A stretch of 64,000 nucleotides of DNA from Ehretia macrophylla. Its lineage: Eukaryota; Streptophyta; Magnoliopsida; Boraginales; Ehretiaceae. Shown here piece by piece: positions 50,501 to 62,199 of the stretch. The stretch spans positions 3,539,501 through 3,603,500 of the forward strand of contig CM075765.1 in NCBI GenBank assembly GCA_037974665.1. The letters run 5' to 3'. A program made the position numbers and the translations under genes. The notes beneath the pieces were generated by a model. It was given only the letters and a program-made list of their open reading frames with translations. It was not told the origin of the DNA and searched no databases. How positions within the stretch are numbered: position 1 is the first letter of the stretch; every line of letters starts with the position of its first letter.

Positions 50501-51150
50501 ACCAATTTTCTATTCCTTTTCCTTGTGCAAGGCTGGCCACTTGGCCTTTTGATTTGCTAATTTTCTTAGCCAAGTTAAGTATTTAGTGTAGAGTTAATGC
50601 CTAGTGTCACACACCAACTAGTTAAATAGGAGCTTGGTTAGTTGCTAGCTAGTTAGTTATAATTAGTGATTTAACTGCTAATAGAAGATTAACTAGGAAT
50701 TAGTTATTTACTTAATTAATTACTTAATCATATTGGAGTAAAAAGACAACTAATCTGGAAAATATAGTACAAATGACAAAGAAGCTAAACACTAAGGACA
50801 CATGGAAAAACAAACTATGGCATATAGTATGATCACATTTCAAAGTCAACTACCCTATTCTTTTTCCTTACTATGGCCGGTCATTAAGGCCTTTTTTTCT
50901 TTATTATTTTGTTTTGTCATGCAAGCTAATTAATAAATATATTATTGTGGCTAGTCAAATGGTTACACCTAGGTCAAAATAAGGTCTTCTAAGTCAAAAT
51001 TGCTAAGTCAAAAGTCAAAGTCATTCTAGCTAAACTAATTAAATTATTTAAAAGTGATAGAAGACTACTAGATTATAATTAACATCTAATTAAACAGATA
51101 ATGACACATAAAATCACGTAAATGCACCTAGGATTATGTCGGGCCCTACA
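44542..51150 (-). repeat. 5' LTR of K, split by solo LTR D
   Basis: Pieces 44542-45238 and 47983-51150 align with the left LTR along their length. Ends are TGTCACAACCCT and GTCGGGCCCTACA. The block near 48130-48195 carries the embedded frame with IEYVQYVIEE. Confidence 0.9.
45239..47977 (-). mobile_element. solo LTR D (2739 bp, Tekay-like)
   Basis: Starts TGTAACACCTTGACC and ends GGTCCGGGGTGTCACA. Flanks ATACC (45234-45238) and ATACG (47978-47982) differ at one base, and the unbroken K LTR at about 13998 reads ATACC AAGTAGG, confirming the original site. Related to A, B and C by the terminal and mid-LTR conserved blocks. Confidence 0.87.
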
Positions 51151-51155
51151 GAAAG

Positions 51156-51887
51156 TGAGGTGAAGAGAAAGCTCATCCTTGTGCTCTAGAGATAAAAACT
51201 ACCAATCTACCTATTGCCACCGCCCTGGTTGAGGTTAAAGCATTAGGCTCTTAGCCCCCAAGGATGAGCAACTGGCCTCTAAACCAAGTGTTAAACGTGA
51301 TGCAAAAGGCTTCGGCCCTGGTATATGCCCATAACTTAAACTTGTTTTGTCAACTTATTTCCTTCTTGTCTCTTACTCAACAATCTATGCACTCGGTTTG
51401 TAAGACAAGTTGTTTCTCATGCTCAATCAACCTATGACTATATAGGGAAGATGCAGTCCTTCTACAACGAGCTTGGCTACCACTTCCACGACCAAAAGAC
51501 TGAGGCTACCCTCTACAAGTATAATGTAGAAAGTTGCAGAGGACAAGGTCGAAGTTGAGTGCCTGAAGAAGAAGCTTAAGGAGAAACGAGAAAAGACCAA
51601 GAAACTCGAGCCTGTGAGCTCTCAATTTGAGGAGTAGAAGAAGAAGGTCGTTGAGGAACTTGAGTAGGAGAAGTTGGCCAAGGTCAAAGCTTAGGAAGAA
51701 CTGGAATCTCTAAAGTCTAGGCTTGGGCCTAACAATAAGACAGCCATCCAAGCCTTGAAGGATAGAAATGAGGCTATAGACTCTATCGCTAAGCACTCAT
51801 AGGACATCTTCAAGATGACCTATGCCAAGAGATATCTCATGGGTAAACTCAAGTCAAAGTACCTGCCGAGGACTTAGTACCTATTTA
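51156..51887 (+). pseudogene. decayed gypsy-type-transposon ORF, 3' part with coiled-coil-like segment
   Basis: Continues the ORF cut at 13317 by K. At about 51545-51850 one frame reads as Lys/Glu/Leu-rich peptide (VECLKKKLKEKREKTKKLEP, then SLKSRLGPNNKTAIQALKDR) with several TAG stops, the pattern of a coiled coil. No function is expected now. It ends where the N LTR begins. Confidence 0.5.
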
Positions 51888-51907
51888 GTACCTGTTGAGA
51901 ATGGTAT

Positions 51908-54731
51908 TGTGATAACCCGAACCCGGCATGCATTTAATGGTATGTAACTGCATTTAATTAAATGTTTAATTAGTTAAATCATCTATTTTTCACTATTTTG
52001 ATATTTCTTTTGGAAGAATTCATTAATTTTTATATTGATTAATTAAAAGATTATTACATATTTCTATTAATTATAGTAATTGGATTTATTCTCTTGTATT
52101 TAATTAAGTGTCATCTTAAATGTTAGTATTTAATTGCATTTGACTACGTGTTTATATTAACTTAATTATTTGAATCTTAACATTAATTTCATAATTCTTG
52201 GAAATATTCTAGAAATAGTTAAATTATTTATTTTTAAATGAATATTGATTATTTTGATTCTTTTCATAATCGGTTTTATTTTCTTGCATTAAATTACTCA
52301 GTTTTCAATTAAATGAGAAAAATGGCTCGGAGTCCGGAGTGAATTTTAAACTATTGCACTATTCTACTTTTCAAAATTTATAGTTTTCTATTATTGCTCA
52401 TCATTTGATTAGCAATCATTTATTGACCGTTCGATCGTAGCATTTCGAAAATGGGAGTTAGAGAAATATTTTCTAAATTTTGTGAATAATGTTTTTAGTT
52501 TAATTTAGCTAGTTTTAGTTGGATTTCATTAAAATTGCATTGTTTTAACATGAATTAGATTAAATGGCATCAAAATATGCTAATTTGACCATTTTTAACT
52601 TGAATTTGACCTTGCCTTTTTACCATTTTGCCCTTTGTCATCTTTTTAGAATAAAACAAGGCAAAATCAAAACAAACAAATTGCAAAATACCCTTTATAT
52701 CCCCCCCCATGGCCAAATGCTCCCTAGGAAAAAAAATTGATTTTGCTTCATTTTTCTTCTACAATCATGTGTGGAATTGCTCAAGGATTGTGGTTCGGGT
52801 CTTTGCGGGTCTTGGTCTTCAATCTCTGTGAGGGTTGTCATGCTTTTGTGTATATTTTGTGAAATTTGATTATTGTTTCAAATTTTTAGATTTGATATTT
52901 AATGCGTTATAATACTTGAAATTGCCTCTTTAGGGTTCGTAGAGCATTGCTTGTTAGTTATTTAGTGATTTTTACAGTTAGAAATGCAAATTGAATTTAG
53001 GCAAGAACGTGCATAGTAAAAATAAATAGTAAAACCCTAGAATTTTGGATTTCTGATCCGAATTGCGATTTCTTGATTTGGATAGGTGCCATTAATGATA
53101 GAAAGATAAAATGTGCAATAAAAACGGACCAGCCTTTGTTAAAATTGAAAATTAGACAAAGAAACGTAAAGGGGCCATTTGACCAAAAGTTAACCGTGCT
53201 CGAATTGAGTTGGGGGTTTTGCTATTGAGGGCATGGAAGCACTTTTGGCGCTGTTGTGGCATTGATTGAGAAACCGATTCGTATAGTTGTAGTTCAAACG
53301 CAGTAGGTGGGCTTTTGGGCCTCGGGTGAGAAAGTGAAGTTTAGTGATGTAGAAATGTGCCTTGTAGTACCTAAGTAAATGTAGTGAAATCGGTTTCCTA
53401 ATCCTGTAGCTCGTTTATTCGTAATTGCCTTTGGAAGTTAGGGATTGAATAGTGAGATTTGTTGTTTTCGTGTTTGAACTGCTATTACTTGTTTGATTGA
53501 TGTTATTGTTGATATTATGATAATCATGCTTGAAAAGTTAATTGATTACTATTGTTGATTGTAGATGCTTGATATCTTGTTTATCGCCACTAATCTACAC
53601 TTTCGTGCTATTGTTCGTTTATTGCTTGTATCTCGTATTGCATTGCATAAGTGTCAGGCACATGAGTGATGGGCCTCTCTGGATAGTCTCGGGCTGCCAG
53701 GGTTGGTTGCTCTAGCTCCATGTCCTATTCTCATTCTCGCTAGGGGTGCCGCCCTGGGAGATTTGGGTCGTAGATGTGTTGCGGTACTTTCGGAGTACAC
53801 CCAGTGGATGTTATAAGGTGGTTACGTGCTTATTGTCATCGTCGTCAACATCAAGCTCGAGATTGATGTAATGCTCGTGGAATTGAATCGCATGATACAT
53901 TGCTCGTATGAGTGAACCATAGCCTTCAGAGTGTGGTATAGCTTTGAATAGTTGTGTTAATACTTTCTTTAATTGTTTATTGTATTGTCGCTTATATTGA
54001 ATGCTTTCTTATTGATTATATTGCTTAACTGTACCTATTTGCATTGCACAATCTTTTTTCTCTCCAACTCGATATCTGTTTCGCCCTCACTTAGTATATG
54101 TGTTGAGTATACTCACTCCTCACCACCACATTTCAGGAAATGCCTTGTTAGCTGGAAAGTTCATGGTTACGTGAAAGATCATGCTTGAAGAGTTGTCTTG
54201 AGTGTTATGTGGCTGAGTTGGAGAAAGATGCAAAGATGTATGTTTCATGTGTTGTATGTATTTAATGTTAAAAAGAATGTAATTTAAGTTTTACTAGATT
54301 ATTAAAGTGGTATGATAAGCTAGTTTATGTATTCAGTTAGTATAGTTTAACTTCAATGCATGTTTGGAATGTACAAAGGACAAGAGTTAGAATGGTATGA
54401 TAGTTTATTTTATGCAATAAGTTAGTATAGTTTAGTTGCCAAGCATGAATGTACTTGTCAAAGATGAGAAGAGATAGGTTAGCATTTAAACTGGAAATGT
54501 ATATTTTCTTGTGTTCGCTCGTTGAGAACCAAGGCTCGGATGGCCTTGAGGTGTTTGTATGGTTGGACACGGTGCTGGTCCACTTATATACTATTACAGG
54601 TTTTACATTTTGCCTAGAAACAGGGGAGACTCCGTCCGTCTTTTCCTAAAAATTTTGCCCGGGTTTGGAATTGGGTTGTGATTAGATTGATTGAAAGAAC
54701 TCTCGGTCTCGAGAGGGATCAGGGTGTTATA
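51908..54731 (+). mobile_element. solo LTR B (2824 bp, Tekay-like), sister of A
   Basis: Perfect TSD GGTAT (51903-51907, 54732-54736); starts TGTGATAACCCGAACC and ends CAGGGTGTTATA (the last CA changed to TA). It aligns throughout with the reverse complement of A. The shared 66-residue frame is at 54449-54649. Confidence 0.88.
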
Positions 54732-56358
54732 GGTATGCCCAAAAGACCACTAGCATTAAGTCATAATTATATATGGATGGTTTGCAATAAGATAATTATT
54801 GTCCTCATTTTTATATGAACATATTTCTCTCATTATAAAGATTGACATAGGTATATATGTGAATACAAGGTCCTTGCTTCGAGTGTTGACTTAGGTACGT
54901 GCTGATTACGTGCAGAAGGTTTAAATCATAGTTACTTGTAAGCAGAATTGTTTAGTCCATAACTTAGTAGTAAAGTTGGGCGTGTTATTATGGTAGAAGT
55001 TATAGTGCAGTAAGTTTCCCTTGCAGTGGGGTGGTTTTCCTTGATCATGGATTTGTTCTAGATTTATTACACTTATGCATGAATATGCATTGGATGACCC
55101 CATAGGTATGAACTCTAAATACGTACTATCAAAGAAAGGGTCCACTAATGACTACAAGCTTCTAAGTGGGCCATTGCTCTTAATCTTGAGCATGTATGGA
55201 TGAACTGATGAAGTCAAGTGCTTTTACTTTGAGCCATTATGGGTGTGGTCTAAATGCTTAGGTAACTTATTTTGTGGTTTGGGTGTATAGGACTTGATTA
55301 GAAGGGACATGGATATAAAATAAGGAGTCTATACATTAGTCACTCCCTTAGAATAATCCAAGCCAGATCATCCTGAATTTGTGCGTACAGTAACACTAAT
55401 TGTGTTGGATGTTACACTTGTGGGTTACTCCCATGATAAAATGGATAACTTTCGGAGGATAGTGGGATTGTGGTTTAGAGGTTCTAAAGAGATAAGATGT
55501 CGTCAAAGAGGTAATAGTATACTTAGGGAACCTGCCTTTGACTATGAGTGAGTATAGATGGGCAGAGTAGTCGAGACAACACTTAGTTGGTCGAAAGACA
55601 AAGCCTCATGTATAGATTGACTAACACTTGTTTAATTAGTAATTATCCTATAGTGCAGTCATAGTCTTTTAGTGGAATAGACTTGGTTAAAATGATACAA
55701 CATTGCTAAGGGACTAGCGGGAATATTTTATTCATTTCCAGATGAAGGATAATTATGCCTTCGGTCCGTCTTCTAGCCATTTACCTTGTAATTGTCTTAG
55801 CTAAATAATGATTTACTATTTTGAGAGAGAATATAATCTATTGACAATTAGAAATCAAAGTAGACTTTCTATTTTGGGAAAGAGTTTCTATTTTGATTAT
55901 TGGCAGAAATTGGATTATAGGATTTATATGATTAATTGCTTGATTAATGGAAGTCAAAAGACTACTGAAATATTTAAGATGATTTTTTTCACTATTGAAA
56001 AAATAGTTTATTCTTAAATCGTAGTTTAAATTTGGACTTTGGAAATTAATCAAAGGTTATTTAATTCATTGGCACTTAGATATTAAAAATAGACTTTCTA
56101 TTTTATAGAAAATGGATTTCTATTTTGAATTATTGGTTATAATTCAATTAAATAAATAACAAATTAATTAATTAGAGCACATTAGGCAAGCCAAGACCCT
56201 AGCTCGGAGACCATGATGGATGCGTAGGTCTACGGGCGTTCCTAGCATAAGAATTTCGGCCACAGGTAGGAAAAATACGAGGAAGGAGAAAAAATAGGAA
56301 AATGGGCTTTTCCTATCCCACATTGATTTTTCAAGATTTTTTCTCAGGATTCTTTTCC

Positions 56359-56366
56359 TATAAAAA
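56359..56366 (+). promoter_or_regulatory. TATA box of the N LTR promoter
   Basis: CCTATAAAAAGGCC followed by a pyrimidine-rich leader (56395-56450) and, 240 bases on, AATAAA: the usual U3/R layout of a plant LTR. Confidence 0.6.
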
Positions 56367-56798
56367 GGCCTTTACTCCAAGCTCTTCAATTGCACCATCT
56401 CATCTTGAGATTTCTCTTGTCTCTCTCTCTTTGATTAAGCTTCATCTTTTGAAAAAACTCGAAATGGTTTTCTTTTGTTTTTAGTTTAGCAAAATCTAGT
56501 CCCACAACTAGATTACACTTAGGCTAAGGATTTGGTTATAGAAGGAAAGATTAAAGTAGATGAGTGGAAGCTCTTTGTTCCAATCATGTGGTTCATTTAA
56601 ATAAAAGATGAAATTGTTCTTGTTTCCTTCTTCACAAGAGGTATGCCTAGATCTTTGTTTGTTTTGGAATTAAACTATAAATTGTTAATATTTTACTATT
56701 TCATGTTTAGTCTCATTAAGATCCTGCATGATTTTTTTCGCCTTGCTCATAAATTTTTTTGAATATGTATCATGCTAGGCTATATCATATTCCTTCAG

Positions 56799-56810
56799 TG
56801 GTATCATAGC
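56799..56810 (+). other. primer-binding site of N
   Basis: TGGTATCATAGC, one base after the LTR end, is the tRNA-Met-type site with one change from TGGTATCAGAGC. It shows N is a 5' LTR and not a solo LTR. Confidence 0.75.
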
Positions 56811-57025
56811 CACTGCGAATTAAACATACGATAGTTAAGAATAGTTTAATTCTTGAATTGTAGAAACTAAGAAATTACAAGAACACTTGGAAAAAATAGA
56901 TTTGTATTTTATCTTTGATACATAGTGTTACGATAGGTTTCTACGTTATTTAGAATTCATTCTTTGTTGTTATTTCTAGTCTGGTTTCATATTATTATTT
57001 GTTTTAAATTTCAATTCCTTGTAAT
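56811..57025 (+). other. start of the internal region of N, no recognisable coding
   Basis: AT-rich leader-like DNA after the primer site. Element I is inserted at its right end. A gag ORF expected in this position is not recognisable. Confidence 0.4.
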
Positions 57026-58127
57026 TGTTAGAGATATGCCCTAATGCTACATATTTGGATGACATATATTGGGGCATTTTGACATTTACTTATGATATTA
57101 GTGTTTATATGTTCGTTTACATATTGACATAATTAGGACATTCATATTCTCCTTTATTATGTGTATGAATGAGTCCCTAGTATTTTCATTAGATGAATGT
57201 ATTTTAAAAGAGTTTAGAATATGTTGGCGTATTTCCATAATATGATAAATACTTAGAGTGTTCATAGTCCTTAGATTATTTGATCGGGACTTTAATAATC
57301 AAATACGGATTATCACATGTGTTGTTACTTTTGATTAACATAGAGATGTTAATGATAAAGGATGGTGAGCCACGTGTCACAACAGTATAGGGATGCGTTA
57401 ACAAACATGTGGGTGACTATTAGTTGAATAGATCACTGAATGTGACGTGAATAACAAATTACATGACTTCAGATTAATAATTTGTTATTCATTGTGATTG
57501 TGCATGTAATCCTTAGACTTGAGACATTACGGTTGTCATCTATATTAGGGTTTGATTCTAGCGTTTGGACAATGATTGTTTCGACAATCGAGATGAGATG
57601 CGTCCTCTCGCAGTTTCATTCGTTCGGTATAGTGATTGACAGGTAGTAGTCAAGATAGGATCCATTAACCTCCAGCATGAAGCGATGTCCTATGCGATCT
57701 AAACTTGGTTGTTTAATGAGGAAATCCTTGGCCGAGGTATGAATGATGGAAAAGGGGTTTTCCATGTGTCGTCTCTCATTACACCAATTAGATCTATGCA
57801 TGGTATCGAGTTTATGAACTTAATAGAATCATAGTTCTTGTTCGACGGGACAATTAATGGAAGGATTGGATTGCACGATAATCGGCGACCATAAATAGAT
57901 TCACTTGAATAAGACTTCATTGCTTTATAAACTGTCTTGATACGTTAGTAGCTAGAACGTCACTCAAGAACTCTGAAGGTGTTTTGAGAATGATGGGAGA
58001 TATTCTCTAAGAAAATCGAATAGTTTGATGAACATTGAACGTGTTCAATGTTTCTTCAGTGCTACATAACGGTGAATCTAGAAAGTCACACACAATAGAG
58101 CACGACAAATGTTTTTCCTATTGAGCT

Positions 58128-58245
58128 TGATTTAGTTTTTCTTGAGTTGTTAAAGTGTTAACAATTGCAATTAGTTTTCTCTTGAATTGTTAACATGTTA
58201 ACAATAATATTTTGTTTCTTTTGAATTGTTAAGGAGTTAACAATC
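58128..58245. repeat. three tandem copies around TTGAATTGTTAA...GTTAACAAT
   Basis: Units of about 45 bp near 58140, 58185 and 58225, each pairing TTGARTTGTTAA with GTTAACAAT, itself palindromic (GTTAAC). They lie within LTR I and are non-coding. Confidence 0.7.
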
Positions 58246-58485
58246 GTGTGATTGACCTTTAAAAGTTATTGTGGTCAATATGCAATTATTATTAAGTGTT
58301 GTGGCTAAATGTGGAAATATGAAAAAGTTGATTTCATAATTTCAACTAATGGTGATTAGGTTGAATATTTAAATGTCTTAGTGAAAGAATACTACACAAT
58401 ATACATATGATGTATATATGTATATTATTACATTAGTAGAAGAATACAACCCAGTATACATATGATGTATATATATGTATATGAT

Positions 58486-58486
58486 G

Positions 58487-58548
<62 letters not shown>
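58486..58548. repeat. (TA)n(TG)n microsatellite
   Basis: A TA run passes into a TG run inside LTR I. The Thr-His, Ile-Tyr and Cys-Val reading frames over it are artefacts. Just upstream a segment around ATACATATGATGTATATATG is duplicated (58398 and 58457). Confidence 0.93.
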
Positions 58549-58551
<3 letters not shown>

Positions 58552-59268
58552 TTTTTCTTTCAACAAAAGCTAGACAATACAACCAAGATTTGACAAAGTT
58601 GTCTTCTCTTTTGTTTAAAAGAGGGAACAACAATGAGGAAAGTAGGGAAAAGAAACCAAAGATGACAAGGCTTGTCTTTTGTTTTCATGTGAGCTAAGAG
58701 TAGTCTTCCTCTCTCTCTCTCCATGCTCCTACACGGATGAAACACAAGAAATATGAGAAAAGCCTCCATGGCTGATTTTAGAAAAATAAAAACAAGAAAG
58801 AGAAGAAGAAAAATCTTCTTCAACTCTTGAAAGAGAAAAACCTCCATGGCTGAAAAATAAAGAAAAACGCAGCCATATTAGATGCAAGAATAAGGAAATG
58901 GTTTTGCTCTTTTCTTCACAATCAAGCTCATAAATCTTCCATGGTAGATCTAGCACAAAAGGATAAACCATTATTTGCTCGTGTGGACGAACTAGAGCTC
59001 TTGTGCTTTCAAGGGATGGTGTCTTCCATCAAGTGATAAGAAATTTCAGGTTCATGCCTCCTATGAGTTGTCTACAAGAGGTATCTCCTACTTTTATCAT
59101 TTGTCAATATATATATTTGCTATATATATGTTTTTGCATATGTTAATCCCGTGATATCAAGATTAGAGTTTCGTATGAACATTTGCTTTGAATTCCTGAA
59201 AACTTTTGAATGTCATGTTTTCGCTTCCGCTCGATAATGTTCATAGCTCTAAATATACAAGATCCTTC

Positions 59269-59729
59269 AGTTAGGTAAAGTAGTTTAAAAGGAATGAAAT
59301 TAATGGAAGACCACTATAAATTAGGTTTTTTATAAAACCAAGTTTACCTGATTATTTCGGTTAAAATTCTTAAATTCTAGATTTTCACATTTATTGCAAA
59401 TTAAGTTATGGAGATGGATTGGACACTTGCCAAAGTTAAATCTATATTAACCCGCAACACAAAAAAAAAATAATTTTTTTTAGTATTCCGCACGCGTGTG
59501 AGGATCTGCGTATGGACCATGTGTGCATATGGTAAGATCCCATTGTTTTAATTTTATTTTTTTTCCTTTTGAGAATTATTTATTATTTTTATGAAATACT
59601 AGAATTACAATTTTGCTTTAATTATGTTGATTTACATATTTGTTTATTCTTTTGTTGTGCAAAATTGCATGGCATTTATATTTTTTATAAGTCCTTGATA
59701 GTCAAGTTGTTAACTAATCTAGATGTTAG
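59269..59729. other. unassigned spacer between LTRs I and J
   Basis: AT-rich with poly-A and poly-T runs and no recognisable gene or LTR end. It may be more of the internal region of N. The short frame at 59569-59796 runs into J and is not supported. Confidence 0.35.
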
Positions 59730-62082
59730 TGAAAGAGGGATCGGTTCCTGGAAACGTGTGATTCACTACATAAAAGAGTTAAAGCGGAAGCATTGAGCAT
59801 TTTAAAATTTTCAACATTAACTTTTGTAATCACATGCATTTCCAAAGTAAGTCTATGGTAATCAACATACAACATATAATATATCAAATATATACTATAA
59901 AGTAAACGAGAGATAAAATGACATACCTCTCGTTTATAGCTGAGTGAAGGTGGAACCACGACGGAGATGCTACTGCGTGGGCAAGCCTTTTTCATACATG
60001 CAACGACACTATATCAAAATACACAAGCATCCAACAGTTATTACTACAAACTAAGTTAATGTGCTACTTAGTAGTAGAAATAAGCTTGTATATAATTATA
60101 GAGCAAAAAGAATAACACTTATCTTTTTTCGTGCTTTGGCCGAGAGCATCAAGGAAGAAGATAGAGTTCTCATCTTGTAGATAGCATGGACTAGCCTCAT
60201 TCAGAAGTGTAAAGGTCATAGATCGAAACACACGAGCATCCAATGGCAAACACCATCAACCAAGTGAATGTGCTAGCTTCTCGGTAATAGATCTAAGCTT
60301 GTATAATGTTAGAAAAGCAAAAGAAAAATTTCTCCTATTAATCTCAACAATGGCCGAAATTAACAAGGGAGAAGATGAAGAGTTTTGCTTATGTTGTTGC
60401 TTGTGTTGGCCAAAAAAAAGACTTAGACAATGAAGAGAAGTTGGCCTTTATATAAAGTCTTGAGGTGTATAGGCATGTGACAGGTGGCATGTTATGTCTT
60501 CTCAAGACATCATCTTTTTGCCAAGTGTCAAACATGTATATAAATTCATGCCAACTTGTTCTTTATATTTTAGTGTTTGACTTTTAGTACAACTTGTTGT
60601 TTGTCTTTTAGTGCAACTTGTTGTTTGTCTTCTAGTGTTGTCTTTTAATGCAAGTTGTTGTTTGTCTTTTAGTAAGACAAACATTAATTAATTCTAAACC
60701 CCTTTAGAATAATTAATTGAAGATTGACCCCTCAATCTATTTGCACTTAGACCCCAACACTTTTGAAAATTATGATTTTGGCTCACTTAATTGGTAATGT
60801 CCAAAATCACATCGTTAACACTTTAACGTGTTTCCAACTCAGTATTTGCACTTCAACCCTAATACTTTCAGTATTTGTACTTTGGCCCCAAAACTTTCAG
60901 TATTTGTACTTTTGACCCGCTTAACTATTAACGTCCAAAATAAACAACGTTAACTCTTTAACGTGTTTCCAACTTAATATCAAGCTCGTTAATTGCCTTA
61001 TTCTTGATGCTCTTTATGTGTGTGACTTTCTAGATTCATAACTGTATAGCGATGAGGGACTGTTAAATGCTTTTAATATATTCTGAGAATGTCTCTATCA
61101 TTCTCCGAAATACCCTCATGTTCAAGAGTTACGTCTAGCAACATACGCGCATCATGACAATTTATATGGTAATGAAGTCCAACTTTTATGAATTTATTTA
61201 TAGTCGCAAATTAGCGTGCAGTCTGATCCTTCTATTAAATATGTCCAGTCGTTGTGGGGACCATGATACGATTAAGTCCACTAAACAATTCTATGCATAG
61301 ATCTATTCGATGGAATGAGAGATGACACCTATGGAACCTTTTCTATCATTCTATTTGTTATGTGCCCTAGCTGAGGACTTCCTCATTCAACAACTAAATA
61401 AGATCGCATAGGACATCGCCTCATGTCGGAGGTTAACGGATCATATCTTGACAATTACCTGTCAGTTCATACCACAAAACTAAAACGCAAAAGGCTGTAA
61501 CCCACCTATTGGAAATCGGTTATTGTCCAAATGCAATATTTAGCCCCTGATATAACCGGCAGCCATAATTTCTCAAGTCAAATGATTAATTTGTACAATT
61601 CGCAACGAATAACAAACTATTAATCCAAAGTCATGTAGTTTGTTATTCTGGTCACATTCAGTGATTCGTTCAACTAACAATCACCCATATGTAAGTCAGT
61701 CGCATCCCTATGTTGTTATGGCACAAGGCTCACCATCCTTTATCATTAACATATCTATGTTAATCAAAGGTAACTTACATATGATAGCCCGTACTTGATT
61801 ATTCTAGTCCCGCTCGAATAATCTAAAGGCTATGAATCATGTTGAATGTTTATCATATCGAAAAAATATGCCAACGTATTTTAAACTCTTTTAGAATATA
61901 TTTCTTCTCCCAAAAACATTAAGGACACATTCATATAATAAGAATGGCAGAGAATATGAACGTCACAAACAAGTCAATATGTAAATAAACATATAGACGT
62001 AAATGCCATTAGGTACAAGTTAATGCCAAAATATCCCAAAATATGTCATCTAACTATATAGCATTAGGGCATATCTCCAAAA
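59730..62082 (-). repeat. 3' LTR J of a reverse-strand copia element
   Basis: On the minus strand it begins TTTTGGAGATATGCCCTAATGC, directly after a polypurine-like AAGTGGGATAC (62083-62093, plus-strand numbering), and ends GGGATCCCTCTTTCA-like sequence at 59730. Blocks match G, H and I. A minisatellite of TTTAGTGCAACTTGTTG units lies at about 60575-60680, the inverse of the one in H. The matching pol lies to the right, so this is a 3' LTR and not solo. Confidence 0.8.
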
Positions 62083-62105
62083 GTATCCCACTTGCACTAA
62101 TGTTA

Positions 62106-62107
<2 letters not shown>

Positions 62108-62150
<43 letters not shown>
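62108..62150. repeat. (TA)n microsatellite
   Basis: About 21 TA units just inside the copia internal region, 3' of the pol remnant. Confidence 0.95.
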
Positions 62151-62153
<3 letters not shown>

Positions 62154-62199
62154 TTAGTGCAAAACACAATGATATCACATATCAATCTTCACAAGATGT

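Larger units (their letters stand above)
13318..51150 (-). mobile_element. element K: 37.8-kb nested Ty3/gypsy retrotransposon, internally deleted
   Basis: LTR-bounded element with perfect 5-bp target duplication GAAAG (13313-13317 and 51151-51155). The 3' LTR is the left one (13318-33344) and the 5' LTR the right one (44542-51150). Removing later insertions gives LTRs of about 3885 and 3865 bp and only about 1419 bp of internal DNA. Primer-binding site (44527-44538, minus TGGTATCAAAGC) and polypurine tract (33345-33358) flank that internal region. Orientation is minus, shown by primer site, polypurine tract and pol remnant. It carries E and H in its 3' LTR, L in its internal region and D in its 5' LTR. 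Confidence 0.9.
51893..56797 (+). repeat. 5' LTR of copia-like element N, split by solo LTR B
   Basis: Joined across B it begins TGTTGAGAATGGTATGCCC, close to the TGTTGGAGATATGCCC start of the other copia LTRs, and ends CATATTCCTTCA directly before a primer site. Without B it is about 2078 bp. A good promoter TATAAAAA is at 56359-56366 and AATAAA at 56600-56605, so R and U5 follow. Its start lies in the decayed transposon ORF (5' flank GTACC). No 3' LTR is seen in the window. Confidence 0.72.
57026..59268 (+). mobile_element. copia-type LTR I, probably solo (about 2243 bp)
   Basis: Begins TGTTAGAGATATGCCCTAATGC and ends CAAGATCCTTCA. It shares with G, H and J the blocks GATTATTTGAYCGGGACT, GTTAATGATAAAGG and GAGGCGATGTCC-like sequence in the same order. 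The right flank shows no primer site, so it is taken as solo. Flanks GTAAT and GTTAG do not match as a target duplication, so the right boundary or the history is uncertain. Confidence 0.7.

Noticed and set aside
59269-59729. GTTAG at both ends (59269-59273 and 59725-59729), as if a 450-bp element were flanked by a target duplication
   Set aside because: The ends coincide with the 3' ends of two separate inverted LTRs and the interior has no terminal inverted repeat or LTR; a 5-bp match can be chance.
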